NCBI GenBank assembly: GCA_023213395.1
Contig: CM041465.1
Coordinates: 4,650,001-4,714,000 of the forward strand
DNA: 64,000 bases
From: Cycas panzhihuaensis
Taxonomy: Eukaryota; Cycadophyta
Direction of reading: 5' to 3'
The notes beneath the pieces were generated by a model, which saw only the letters and a list, made by a program, of their open reading frames with translations, searched no databases and had not been told where the DNA came from. A program made the position numbers and the translations under genes. Of this stretch, positions 54,353 to 64,000 are shown one piece after another; the first letter of the stretch is position 1, and every line of letters starts with the position of its first letter.

Positions 54353-54876
54353 TATATACTTACTAGTACATATCTACTATATAGTAATATTAAGACTCAA
54401 ATAGAATAGTAACACAAGATCAACCAAAGTGAACACAAGCCATGATCATTGTATTAATGATGGATTGTGTCTAGTACTACCACAACCAGACGCGAACCCA
54501 TAACAGTACATAAGGTTGTAATTGATGTAGTATAACATGACTTAATTACAATTCATACAAGTACATAGCACTTAGTTTCAACCAGTACTCATGAACACGC
54601 TATGCCCTCTTTGTGACTACCCATTACATATATTCCAACTTTATAACTATCAAGTGTCGAAGTAGTTTTGGTTCTGCAACTGGTTGCAACTGCTTCCAAC
54701 TATTTGTTGCATCTATTGTAGTTGCTAAAACTATTATTGCTAAGGCTGGCATGTTAAACCTTATGTTTACATGTGAAGTAATGTATTTTATAATGTTTTA
54801 TTATTATACTTTATATAAATGTGAATTATCACCTAATATGACGAAGTTCATACCCACATTCTTTCTAATAGCACAA
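54353..54876 (-). repeat. Candidate 5' LTR of G0 (partial)
   Basis: Placed by the adjacent primer site. The expected TG end reads TA (TATATACTTAC). It is cut at 54876 by element J. No partner LTR was recognised in the window. No gene is seen in this stretch; the ORF at 54613-54969 crosses into J and is spurious. Confidence 0.45.
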
Positions 54877-55264
54877 TGTTGTGACTTGAGGGTCAATGTA
54901 TTCCTCATGTACTTTTGCTCACAAGAGAACCAAAGGGACACTTGTCCTACATGTAAACAATTCCCTTAAGGTCTCTCCTCCAACACTATATATTGAGACC
55001 AGTTCTCATATATCTTGAGATAGAGAGTGTGTAGTATTATTATGCTACCAATTTGTTAATTAAACATTCTTTTTTATTTAGAGATTGGACCAATTCCTTC
55101 TCCTCTATATTGATATTCTTATGCTTATATTATTCATGTTTATGCTTACTCATAATTCTCATTTCCATACTTACTTTTATAGATGCTAATCATCTTCATT
55201 TATATCTAGATCTTTCCTCTCTTTTAGATCTTTAAGTTCTTCGGCTTAATGCCCATTTTCAACA
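54877..55264 (+). repeat. 5' LTR of element J
   Basis: 388 bp, TGTTGTGACTTGAGGG to CATTTTCAACA. A TATA box CTATATATT lies at 54986-54994. There is no partner in the window, but the primer site follows after two bases, so the right end is firm. Confidence 0.78.
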
Positions 55265-55266
55265 TT

Positions 55267-55278
55267 TGGTATTAGAGC
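55267..55278 (+). other. Primer-binding site of element J
   Basis: TGGTATTAGAGC, one change from the initiator tRNA-Met complement TGGTATCAGAGC. Confidence 0.85.
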
Positions 55279-55524
55279 TACTGAGAGGAGTCTTTTCTAC
55301 TTTTTCTTCTCAGTTTTGTTAGAAGGTATCAAACCCTTAGTGATGACCTTTGATCTCTGAAGGTAATCTAAGGCTTACTTTGGTTATTTTTTGTAGTCTT
55401 TCACCATTCTGTGGTTATTTATAGGCTGCAAACTATCTATTTCATGTTCTAAAATTTTTTTAGACACGTTTTATTGGGTGCAGCACTAATATTTCACTAA
55501 AAATAGTGATTTCTCTTTATTTTT

Positions 55525-55526
<2 letters not shown>

Positions 55527-55609
<83 letters not shown>
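55527..55609. repeat. (TA)n microsatellite
   Basis: About 40 uninterrupted TA dinucleotides in the leader of element J. Likely to vary in length between individuals and prone to assembly error. Confidence 0.97.
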
Positions 55610-55612
<3 letters not shown>

Positions 55613-57380
55613 TGAGGCATATCTAAGGAGATTCTCAGTGTTTTAACTAGAAACCAGTCTTATAAACACTTCACTCTGTCTGCAACTAACATATAACAAT
55701 TATAAGACTATTTTGGGTGATTTTTCCACTTGTAGGGTATTTTTTTCTTAATGAGAATCACTTGTTTCTATTAAATCTATTATGTTGGATTATTTTTCTC
55801 TTCAGTACAGGTGCTACAACAATTGAAGAAGAGATTCAAAGCATTAAAGTGGATTTTTAAACCCTAGTTTCTTGGGCAGTTGCCATTTTAACCTACGTTG
55901 GCCATGTGCTCAAATTTAACTTCTCTTGCTTAGATCTTCTGATACACTAAATTATTCTTTATGAAATTTAAGAGGCACCTTTATATTGTCCCTGCGGTCT
56001 TACCTCTAAAATCCCACATTAATTAGAACTTCCTACATACAGATCGATCAATCTAAAGGTACACAAACTTGTGCCATAACCATCATTCAAATTTTCTCCT
56101 AAGATATTTATTTTTGAAATTTTGAAATATAACTTTATGTTATATAAAATAGAATATTCTCTAAATATTCTTTTAATATTTTGCATTCTTTAAAGTTAAG
56201 AGTTTTAAAGTGATTTTATTCTATTTTATCACTTTAGTTCAAAAAGTCAACCTCTTTATTTATTTTTTTCAGTTCATTAAATAAATAAAAAATTTTGTAA
56301 ATATATTTCTTAACTTTAAAAAAATATGATTTCAATGATGTTTTGTATTTCAAAGTGAAATTTTCACATTACAAAGTGATTTTATAAGGCTGTTTGTGAG
56401 GTGACCTTGATGTCCTAATCATAAAAAAGGGTTAAATTTTTTTTTTTTTGAATAAAATCACTTACTTTTTTTTAAGCTAGTTAGAACTATTTAAAGTCCT
56501 AACATGTTGGTGGCAGTTGTCTACTTATGTAAGTGATTGATTTCAATAGTGGTTGTTTTTCATTTAAAATAAACCCACTTTAACACTACATCAAATAAGT
56601 ATTTTCTTCTTAGATACTTAGCACTTTTTTATATTTTAAGTACTCTTAAAAAACACTTAACGTATTAAATTTTATGTACTCATTTGCTTCTTTTTAAAGC
56701 ATCTTTTATAAACTTTGGATCAAACATTGTAAGCAACATTCTACACTCAAGTAAAATTTAACTAAAGTCAACTTAAACTCTTTAAAATTTGTAAAATCTT
56801 GTGAGAGAGGCCTAACAAAGGTTAAAATCTTATCTTTATAATCTCAAGCTTGTTGCATTCCCTAAGGGCCCAACTGACCGTACGACCAGTGCACGGAAAT
56901 TGAGATTTCTTAAAAAAAATGAAGTTCGAAAAGGGTGTTATTAGGGTTGTGAATTCTAGGGAAAGTACATAAATTCATAAAAATTAACCCTACTTGCCTT
57001 GTCCTATATTTAACTTAGTCAATTGTTGGGATTAGACTAACTCTTTAGCCTAATCCTCCACCCCTCATCACTCTCTTCAATTGTTAGATCTTCTAGTAAG
57101 ATCAGTGTTGTTAGTATGTTAAATGGTGGAACTTAAGCGACAAAAGCTTTGAGTTTCTAAGTTCATCTTCTAGCTTCAAGAGCATTAAACAACTTAAACA
57201 TAATAGTTATCATTAACATGCTTAATACATGCACCATCAAGTTAAATATTTAAGATAACTATTAGGAATGAAAGAGACCAACTCAAAATTTGTTAATCAT
57301 GAATGAGTTTTAGGGATTTATTTCTGATAAAAATCTCAAACATGTACCTATATAAAGTCAAACTAATGAGTATAATTATT
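55610..57380 (+). other. Long leader of element J, no gene seen
   Basis: 1.8 kb of AT-rich sequence between the (TA)n tract and gag. No ORF with recognisable similarity and no LTR termini found on either strand. It may contain undetected older insertions. Confidence 0.4.
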
Positions 57381-58200
57381 CAGCCTGATCTAGTTTTAGT
57401 TGCTACTTAGGAAGTTAAGAATGAAATTGCCTTAGCATTTTTGCATATGATTGTTGATGTAAATATATATCAGAATATTACATATAAATGTAGATCAAAA
57501 TATTGCATATGCCAAAACATCAAAAGAAGCTTAGGATAGTTTATCCTCTTTATATGAAAGGTGAGATGAAGCTCGTATAATAATGATTAAAACTAAGATA
57601 TACTCTTTGAAATTTGTAAAGCCCATGATAACAATTTTTTTATTAGTAAAGAGATTTGTAATGAGTTAAATACTCTTAAAAAACCAACTTCTAGAGATGA
57701 ACTTATAACTACAACATTGCATGCTTTGCTAAAAGATTATAATGGATTCATTTCATCCATTACTAGAGATGGCACATTAGCTTCTACTACTTTCAATCAA
57801 CTTGAAACTCTGATTCTTCAAGAAGAATAAATTTATTTGAAAGAGGAAGAACCATCAACTTCAAAAGTATTCATGGCTAAGTTCAAGGCCAAACAAGGTC
57901 TCAAACAATCACTTTAAAAGCAGTTTAGGAACATGAGCATTAACACATCTAAAGCTAATGTAATCTATCATTATTGTGGAAAGATGGGCCACATAGCTCT
58001 TGAATGTAGAAAGAAACAATCAGATATGAAACAACCATGTCAATAGCAGCAACGTCAGTAACAACCTCATTAGCAATAATTTCAACAATGGCAATAGTCT
58101 CGTCAGCAATTTCAGCAGTAACAACAACACCACCACCCTAAACCAAATCAAGGTGGCTTTCAAAGAGGTTAGAGAGGACGATTGGGGGGGCGGGGGGGAG
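57381..58200 (+). pseudogene. gag: Element J gag
   Basis: AKTSKEA (stop) DSLSSLY near 57510-57545 is the UBN2-type capsid motif. ICNELNTLKKPTSRDEL, HALLKDYNGFISSIT and NQLETLILQEE follow (57655-57830). The knuckle near 57970-58010 reads YHYCGKMGHIALEC, with the first Cys replaced by Tyr. Then comes a Gln-rich run (58040-58130) and a Gly/Arg-rich tail with a G homopolymer at 58181-58197. Multiple stops. Confidence 0.8.
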
Positions 58201-58441
58201 CGCAGCTTTAGAGGTGGTAATCAACACTACACAAATCAGTTTGCAGATGAAGATAAGATGTTATGTGCTTATTATAATTCTAAAAGTGATAACACTTAGA
58301 TTATTGATTCAGGGGCATCTCGACACACGACTGGTAGTGAAGAATTACTTTACAACATAAAAGAATGAAGAGGGCAATCTATTACATTTGGTAACTATGA
58401 ATTAGTTGAAATTTCTAGTATAAGTAAGATTGCCTTATTTC
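58201..58441 (+). pseudogene. pol: Element J protease
   Basis: KMLCAYYNSKSDN, a stop, then IIDSGASRHTTGSEEL with Asp-Ser-Gly codons at 58306-58314 intact, and ITFGNYELVEISS. Cut at 58441 by the H LTR. From 58207 it forms the start of the tandem duplication; a second, more damaged copy is at 59522-59754. Confidence 0.82.
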
Positions 58442-58695
58442 TATTAAAAAATAAAATAATAAAAAATAATATTTGCATAAATAAAAAATAAAATATTAGG
58501 ATCATAACAATACCCTTAAGGCACCTCAACTTTAATTAACACCATTAAAATGTCCTTACATTAACACATATCTTATAATACATTGGTTGTGTATTTATAA
58601 TACACAACTTGGTTATGTACAAAATATCAACATCACAATACACAAATGTGCATTATTATTATGCCTCGTGAAGTGTGAACCAACCTATTCTAACA
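58442..58695 (-). repeat. H-family 3' LTR, duplicated copy (H1)
   Basis: 254 bp, the same length as the LTRs at 59755-60008 and 62593-62846. The reverse strand starts TGTTAGAATAGG and ends in TTAATA (CA lost). Followed on the plus strand by CTCCCCCTTAATG, the complement of the purine tract, identical in form to element F. Confidence 0.88.
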
Positions 58696-59520
58696 CTCCC
58701 CCTTAATGCATATTTGGGTCATTTAAATTTGTAATACCTTGTCCTTAGAAATATCTTGAAAACTATGTCTTTAAATCAATATTTATCTTCAATCCTATAG
58801 TGAAGTCTTTATTGCAGTAGCTCTAGCAAGTAATGTTCCTTGAACTTGAAATTCTTTATACTAGTGTGCAAATCTTGATTCTTTATCATAGTTGATCCAA
58901 TTTGATTTTGATGTAGATCATGCAAGTAATAATCCTTACTAATACCAGCAACATCTTTAAATATAATATGTTTATCATTAGAATTATCTGTAAAATAAAC
59001 ATTAGCATCCTATACAAATTCTTCTTCTCAATCAACATATCCAATAATTTCTTCAATTTTTGGAGTAGAATCTTCATCAACTTATAGATTCTTTAAACTT
59101 GAATCAATACTCAAAACATGAACATCCAAAAAAACTTTGATTGCTTGATCACAGTCATCAATAGATTCTTCATACCCAATAATAGTAGTTAGCTCAACAT
59201 ACTCAGTAATCTTATCAATAATCTTATTAGATTCAATAATATTGTTTGTCTTTTCATTAATTTGTTGCATCTCTTCACGAGTCCTTTTAAATATATCTTT
59301 CAAAAAATTCTAAGTTTCCTTAGTGGTACTAACATAATGAACCTTAGGAATAACACAATGATATGTTGAAGGAAGATCAATTTTATCTAATGTAATAATA
59401 ATCATGAAAAATACCTCTTTATCTTTCTTCTTAAGTTTTTCGCTTTCTTCTTCATCATTAGGAATATCATATCCATCAGTAACAATTTTTCATAAGCATC
59501 TGGCTATGAATAGATATCTC
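58696..59520 (-). pseudogene. gag: H gag fragment, duplicated copy
   Basis: Minus strand. Acidic region (59082-59303) with ELTTIIGYEESIDDCDQ and HVLSIDSSLKNL, then VDEDSTPKIEEI. It matches LSIDSSLND and DSTPKVEEI in element F. The C-terminal Lys-rich tail is decayed. Truncated at 59520 by the duplication junction. Confidence 0.78.
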
Positions 59521-59521
59521 A

Positions 59522-60824
59522 TTTAGAGGTGGAAATCAACATTACACAAATCAGTTTGTAGATGAAGATAAGATGTTATGTGCTTATCATAATTCTGAAA
59601 GTGACAATACTTTGATTATTGATTTATGGGCATCTTGGCATGACCGGTAGTGAAGAATTACTTTACAATATAAAATAATGAAAAGGGCAATCTGTTATAT
59701 TTAGTAACAATGAATTAGTTGAGATTTCTAATATAAATAAGATTGCCTCATTTCTATTGAAAAATAAAATGATAGAAAATAATATTTGTATAAATAAAAA
59801 ATAAAACATTATGATCACAACAGTACCCTTAAGGCACTTCAACTTTAATTAACACCATCAAAACAGCCTCACATCAACAGATATCCTATGGTACATTGGT
59901 TGTGTATTTATAATACTCAACTTGGCTATGTACAAAATATCGACATCACAATACATAAATATGCATTACTATTATGCCTCATGAAGTATGAACCGAGTTA
60001 TTCTAACACTTTCCCTTAATGCATATTTAGGTCATTTGAATTTGCAATGCCTTATCCTTAGAAATATCTTGAAGATGATGTCTTTAACTCAATCTTTATC
60101 TTCAATCCTATAGTGAAGTCTTTATTATAGTAGCTCTAGCAAGTAATGTTTTTTGAACTTGAAATTCCTTATACTGGTATGCAAATCTTGATTCTTCATC
60201 ATAATTGATCCAATTTGATTTTGATGTAGATCATGTAAATAATAATCCCCACTAATACTAGCAGCATCTTTAAATATAACATGTTTTTCATTAGAATTAT
60301 CTATAAAATAAACATCAACATCCTATATGAATTCTTCTTCTCAATCAACATATCCAATAATTTCTTCAATTTTTGGAGTAGAATCTTCATCAACTTGTAG
60401 ATTCGTTAAACTTGAATCAATACTCAAAACAAAAACATCTAAAAAAACTTTGATTGTTTGATCACAATCATCAATAGATTCTTCACACCCAATAATAGTA
60501 GTCAACTCAACCTACTCAGTAATCTCATCAATAATCTTATTAGATTCAATAATATTATTTGTCTTTTTAATAATTAGTTGTATCTCTTCAGGAGTCCTTT
60601 TAAATATATCTTTCACAAAATTCCAGGTTTCCTTAATAGTACTAACATTGTAAACCTTAGGAAAAACACAATGATATATTAGAGGAAGATCAATTTTATC
60701 TAATGCAGTAAGAATCATGAAAAATGCCTCTTTATCTTTCTTCTTAAAATTTTCACTCTTTTTCATCTTTAGGAATCCACCAGTAACAATTTTTCATAAG
60801 CCTATGGCTATGAACAAACATCTC
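59522..60824. repeat. Tandem duplication, copy 2
   Basis: Second copy of the 1.31-kb unit at 58207-59520, with scattered substitutions and a few small indels. The protease motif is broken here (IDLWASWHDR-like text near 59620-59650). Confidence 0.9.
59755..60008 (-). repeat. 3' LTR of element H2
   Basis: 254 bp. Ends TTATTCTAACA on the plus strand, followed by CTTTCCCTTAATG (purine tract complement). TATTTATA near 59905-59912 corresponds to the TATA region of the family. Confidence 0.88.
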
Positions 60825-60960
60825 ATTAGAAGTAATTTACTCCATTACATTTAGGTATCGAAAGAACCATATCCCTTAAGTAATATTCATTTGTCTCAGG
60901 TACAAACATAATCACGTCATTCTCATCCATGACTGTAAGCGTATACGACTCAAAAATGCA
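60009..60960 (-). pseudogene. gag: H2 gag-like protein gene
   Basis: Minus strand. An open piece (60512-60766) reads KKKDKEAFFMILTALDKIDLP, then TIKETWNFVKDIFKRTPEEIQ. This is homologous to the KKDRKAFIMICAAFNDIDLP and AKEAWDFLREVFEQTPEETQ blocks of F. Upstream (60830-60960) the reverse strand encodes the N-terminal part (TNEYYLRDMVL-like, then a decayed start). Downstream is the acidic region and tail to 60009. Stops and frameshifts make it inactive. Confidence 0.82.
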
Positions 60961-61788
60961 TCACATATCAACCTCTATGTCCTATCTTCTCAAATTTAGG
61001 ACCTCCTTCATATGGATCAAATGAGCAAACAATAATTCAAAATTTCATTTCAAAGGTATACAAGATAGGCCACTATTATTAGCAAAGATAATAGTAACCA
61101 TGTCCTTGATTTTAGGACCTCCTTCTATCTCTGAGTCCTTTGTAGGACCTAAATATATAAATTACAATAAATTTCCTTAAAATAGTTTACAATAGCCTTC
61201 TGGGGTTTAAATATTTGTTGGTCTGGGGTCAAGGAATAGGCAAGAGGATGATGCAAAAGGTGAAAAAGAAAATTTTGTCTAGTTACCATATAGGGAACCA
61301 ACGCAAAGACTCAACTCTAAACTAAAATTTCTCTATGAAAATAACATCAAAATATATCAAATCATATATCAAAATGATGGGCTCTGTGTTAGAATTCTAA
61401 TGGTTTAAATAGTTTATAAAATCAACTCTTAGAACTCAAGATATTAAGGAAAAAGCACATGTACCCCTTTATCAAAAATAAAAAATTTTAAAAATAAACT
61501 TTTAGGGTTTAGCACCCTTCATTACTTAACTGTTAGTCATATGAGACCTGCATATGACTAGGGGATTGAGCTCTAAGGGGCTGACGAACTCCATGAAATA
61601 TTTCAATTTAGTTTAAGTTGTTAAAACATTTGAAGAAAACATTAATCCTAATGTCTACTATTTATGTATGTGTCTCTATAAAATAGAACAGGGCAATCTA
61701 AAAATGATTTATGACTATAAAAATTACTTCTACATGCATGCCTATGATTAATTATTCTTCAATAAAAAAAATATTGATTTGGTTGAAT
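60961..61788. other. H2 leader, kinase-distal part
   Basis: No gene recognised. AT-rich, with short polyA/polyT runs. It lies between the gag-like gene and the captured kinase fragment. Confidence 0.4.
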
Positions 61789-62095
61789 CAATTTCAATTG
61801 GTGATAGAGCTTTGTAAAGCTGAGGAGCTTTTTGATAGAATCGTTCCTAGAGGACATTATAGTGAACATGCAGTTGTTGCCATTACATGAACCATTATGG
61901 AAGTCATCCATATGTGTCATAAATATGGGTTGATGCAGAGGGACCTTAAGCTTGAGAATTTCCTCTTTGCAAATAAAAGGAAGAATTCGCCTCTAAAGGC
62001 CATCAATTTCAAATTTTGTATATTTTTCAAACCTGGTGAGCGGTTTTGTGAAATAGTTAGTAGTCCATACTATATGGCGCAACAAAACTATACAA
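61789..62095 (+). pseudogene. Captured fragment of a calcium-dependent protein kinase gene
   Basis: The plus strand encodes a piece of a plant CDPK catalytic domain: LVIELCKAEELFDRIV, RGHYSEHAVVAIT, a stop (Arg in the family), [47 protein letters not shown] and [14 protein letters not shown]. It spans kinase subdomains V to VIII. The HRD catalytic loop is QRD, DFG is NFK and APE is AQQ, so it is catalytically dead as well as truncated. It lies inside element H2, antisense to it. The text is continuous across FFKPGE, where many plant CDPK genes have an intron; if the donor had that intron, capture went through spliced RNA. Confidence 0.88.
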
Positions 62096-62592
62096 CACCA
62101 CGGCAAGAACTCTACAACGGGCACCATAGTAGAATCTCCACAGCAGGTATAAGGGTTAGTCTCCTCTCAAACACTCTTCCACATACAAGAAAAAAATCTC
62201 CATGGCCATGCACAAGAGCGCATTACGACATACACAGGAGCCACAACACCACAACACCGATCACACAAATAGAGGGAAGGGCATATACACATACTACGCA
62301 GGTTCATAAAATTATAGGCTCCTTTTTAACAAAACACCATGAGAAATAAGTAATAGGTATGTCTTCTCTCCCACAAATTGAAGTTAACCATACATAAAGG
62401 GGCCACAGTCAACAACAATCATAACTTTTGCCTCAACACAACCACGAACCATTGAATGGAGTTATAGGACAAATACAGTAGCATAATTATAGTAACAACA
62501 AACTAGCAAACAACTCTATGAAGCTACCTCCTCTTACACGTCAATGAAATTAGGGTTTCACCAAACAAGCCTTGCTCCATCTTATGATACCA
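62096..62592. other. H2 leader next to the 5' LTR
   Basis: The plus-strand frame open through the kinase fragment continues to 62349 without recognisable similarity (rich in Ser, Thr, His), so its tail is chance. The reverse strand next to the LTR reads TGGTATCATAAG at 62581-62592, a variant primer-binding site of element H2. Confidence 0.55.
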
Positions 62593-62846
62593 TGTTGAAA
62601 AACAAAATGATAGAAAATAATATTTGTAGAAATAAAAAATAAAACACCATGATCACAATGGTACCCTTAAGGTACCTCAACTTTAATTAACACCATTGAA
62701 ACATCCTTACATCAACATATATCTTATGATACATTGGTTTTGTATTTATAATAAATAACTTGGCTATGTACAAGATACTGACATCATAATATACAAATGT
62801 GCATTACTATTATGCCTCGTGAAGCATAAACTAGGCTATTCCAATA
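62593..62846 (-). repeat. 5' LTR of element H2
   Basis: 254 bp, plus strand TGTTGAAAAACAAAATG to CTATTCCAATA. It retains the TG end that the other two copies lost (TATT). Directly adjoins the primer-binding site. Confidence 0.88.
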
Positions 62847-62851
62847 ATTTT

Positions 62852-64000
62852 ATTCATCCGCCAACCCTACTTCTACATTTCCCACTAGAGATATCGACTT
62901 AATACCTTCAATGGAGAAGAGTCTCTATTTGTTATTTAGTTAAACAAATAATATATGAATATTTTATTTAAAGTGGGAAATGTATAATTAGTAACAAGAA
63001 TGATCAAGTGATAGCTATTTGTCATGAGGGCCATGCACTTTATAAATTGGATGCATCAAACATAACACTTGATACTATTTATTCTGTCACTCAATCTATG
63101 TCCAAGGATTACCTTTGGCATAATAGACTAGGCCACTTGAGCCTAGAAAATATCAAAATGATGGTTAATAAAAATATGGTATATGGGTTTCTAAGGATAT
63201 ATGGATCAAAGTGTCTTTGTGAAACTTGTATTATAGGGGCTCAGCAGAGACAATCTTTCCAGAAAGGTAATTCTTAGTATGCACGGCAATCCTTGCAGTT
63301 GATCCATAAAGATTTATGTAGACCCATATTTTTTAAAGGTGCTTTGTATTACATTTCTTTCATAGATGATTTTTCACATAAAGTGAGTGTACTTCATTAA
63401 GCAAAATTTTGATGCATTTCTAAAGTTTAAGGAATTCAAACTAAAAGTGAAAAATGAATCCAGATACTCAATCACAATCATGAGATCAGATAATGGAAGT
63501 GAATTTATCTCAAAGGACTTCATTCAATTCTACAAGGATTATGGAATTAAACGATAATTCACTACTCCTCATACTCCATAATAGAATGGAGTTTTTAAGC
63601 GAATAAATAGGACTTTGGCAAATAAAGCTAAAACAATGATACATGCAAAAGGACTACCTTGTTCCTATTATGCAGAATCATCCCACAAAGTAACCTATGT
63701 GGCAAACAAAAGTCCTACTTCAACAATCATGGATATCACACCAGAGGAGGCTTAGTCTGCCAAAAAGTCAATAGTTATCCATTTGAGGACTTTTAAGTGT
63801 AGTGCTTATATGCACATTCCTCATCAGCAAAGATCCAAGTTAGACAAAAATAATCTCAAATGTATTTTCGTTGGCTATTGTATTCACAATAAAGCATATA
63901 AGCTATATGATTTCATTGCCAAGAAAATACATCTTTCAAGAGATGTAACCTTTATTGAAAAAGATAATAAGAAATTAGAAACGGTATCCATCCAATCTCT
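62852..64000 (+). pseudogene. pol: Element J GAG-pre-integrase and integrase, incomplete
   Basis: GKCIISNKNDQVIAICHEGH (62970-63035) and an open piece at 63008-63277 with LWHNRLGHLSLENIKMM and CETCIIGAQQRQSF give the HHCC module. The integrase core follows in shifting frames: IHKDLCRPIFFKG (first Asp), IMRSDNGSEFISKDF near 63480-63520 (second Asp), then a stop and NGVFKRINRT near 63580-63610, where the family has a Glu. LSRDVTFIE near 63935-63958 is the hinge. The element continues past the window. Confidence 0.84.

Larger units (their letters stand above)
58207..59520. repeat. Tandem duplication, copy 1
   Basis: A unit of about 1.31 kb consisting of J protease, the H LTR and part of the H gag. 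It is repeated head-to-tail at 59522-60824. LTR starts are offset by 1313 bp (58442 and 59755). The right edge is ATCTC followed by ATTTAGAGG in copy 1 but by ATTAGAAG (the native H gag text) after copy 2, so copy 2 carries the original right junction. Confidence 0.9.
59755..62846 (-). mobile_element. Gag-only copia-type element H2 with captured kinase fragment
   Basis: Minus strand, 3,092 bp, LTRs 59755-60008 and 62593-62846 (254 bp each), target duplication ATTTC (59750-59754) / ATTTT (62847-62851), inserted between protease and GAG-pre-integrase of element J. Like F it encodes only a gag-type protein next to the 3' LTR and has a long leader. The leader contains a fragment of a calcium-dependent protein kinase gene in antisense to the element. 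Confidence 0.87.
54877..64000 (+). mobile_element. Ty1/copia element J, runs off the window
   Basis: Plus strand. 5' LTR, primer site, a long leader with a (TA)n tract, gag, zinc knuckle and protease (to 58441), then an interruption by the H elements, then GAG-pre-integrase and integrase (62852-64000). RT, RNase H and 3' LTR lie beyond the window. Heavily decayed. Its gag and protease resemble those of element E. Confidence 0.85.

Noticed and set aside
54613-54969. 118-residue plus-strand ORF
   Set aside because: It crosses the border between the G0 LTR and the J LTR, so it cannot be an ancestral gene.
55527-55609. (TA)n tract as a biological signal
   Set aside because: A simple dinucleotide microsatellite; no flanking structure suggests more.
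61789-62349. Functional kinase gene
   Set aside because: It is a fragment with an in-frame stop, lost HRD, DFG and APE residues, and no N-terminal, autoinhibitory or EF-hand regions.

Overview
The window looks like repeat-derived intergenic DNA from a large-genome seed plant. The base composition and the style of decay would suit a gymnosperm, but that is an inference. No intact host gene is visible. Nearly all of it is LTR retrotransposons inserted into one another. Nested insertions have cut the outer elements apart, and most copies are degraded by stops that look like C-to-T decay.

Layout. The outermost element, called G0 here (Ty3/gypsy, minus strand), is scattered: integrase and RNase H (1896-3690), reverse transcriptase (8463-9019 and 10142-10665), protease and gag (15555-18173), gag N-terminal region, primer-binding site and 5' LTR (53537-54876). 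It is interrupted by four copia insertions. E (about 3691-8462) itself carries a solo LTR, A (4943-5517, target duplication TTATA). B (9020-10141, TTCAG) is internally deleted. C (10666-15549) has two 388-bp LTRs. D (18174-53536) has a short LTR of about 207 bp. D is split by G-A, a 10.6-kb (net) gypsy element (20384-50512). G-A is split in turn by G-B (24954-30878, AAGTG), by G-C in inverted orientation (34816-45429, AACCA) and by F, a gag-only copia-type element (45923-48905, TATCA). Downstream, copia element J starts at 54877 and runs off the window. It carries H2, a relative of F, and a 1.3-kb tandem duplication that copied the 3' end of H2 (58207-60824).

How the parts work together. G-A, G-B and G-C are one family: tRNA-Glu-like primer site, a single Gag-Pro-Pol frame, four CCHC knuckles in Gag, a protease with an Asp-Gly-Gly centre, capsid-like motifs between protease and RT, an FLDD-type reverse transcriptase, and no visible chromodomain. 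Downstream of pol come a conserved untranslated block, a 60-bp tandem-repeat spacer and an extra ORF, then a purine tract and a conserved hairpin before the 3' LTR. G-B has lost RT, RNase H, most of integrase and the extra ORF, but keeps gag and protease joined in frame to the integrase tail, so it would need proteins supplied in trans. F and H are gag-only elements, and H2 also contains a broken fragment of a plant calcium-dependent protein kinase gene.

Most notable: the extra 3' ORF with a possible splice acceptor just upstream, the capsid-like repeats after the protease, the conserved pre-LTR hairpin, the captured kinase fragment, and the fully resolved multi-level nest. All names (G0, A-F, H, J) are local labels.
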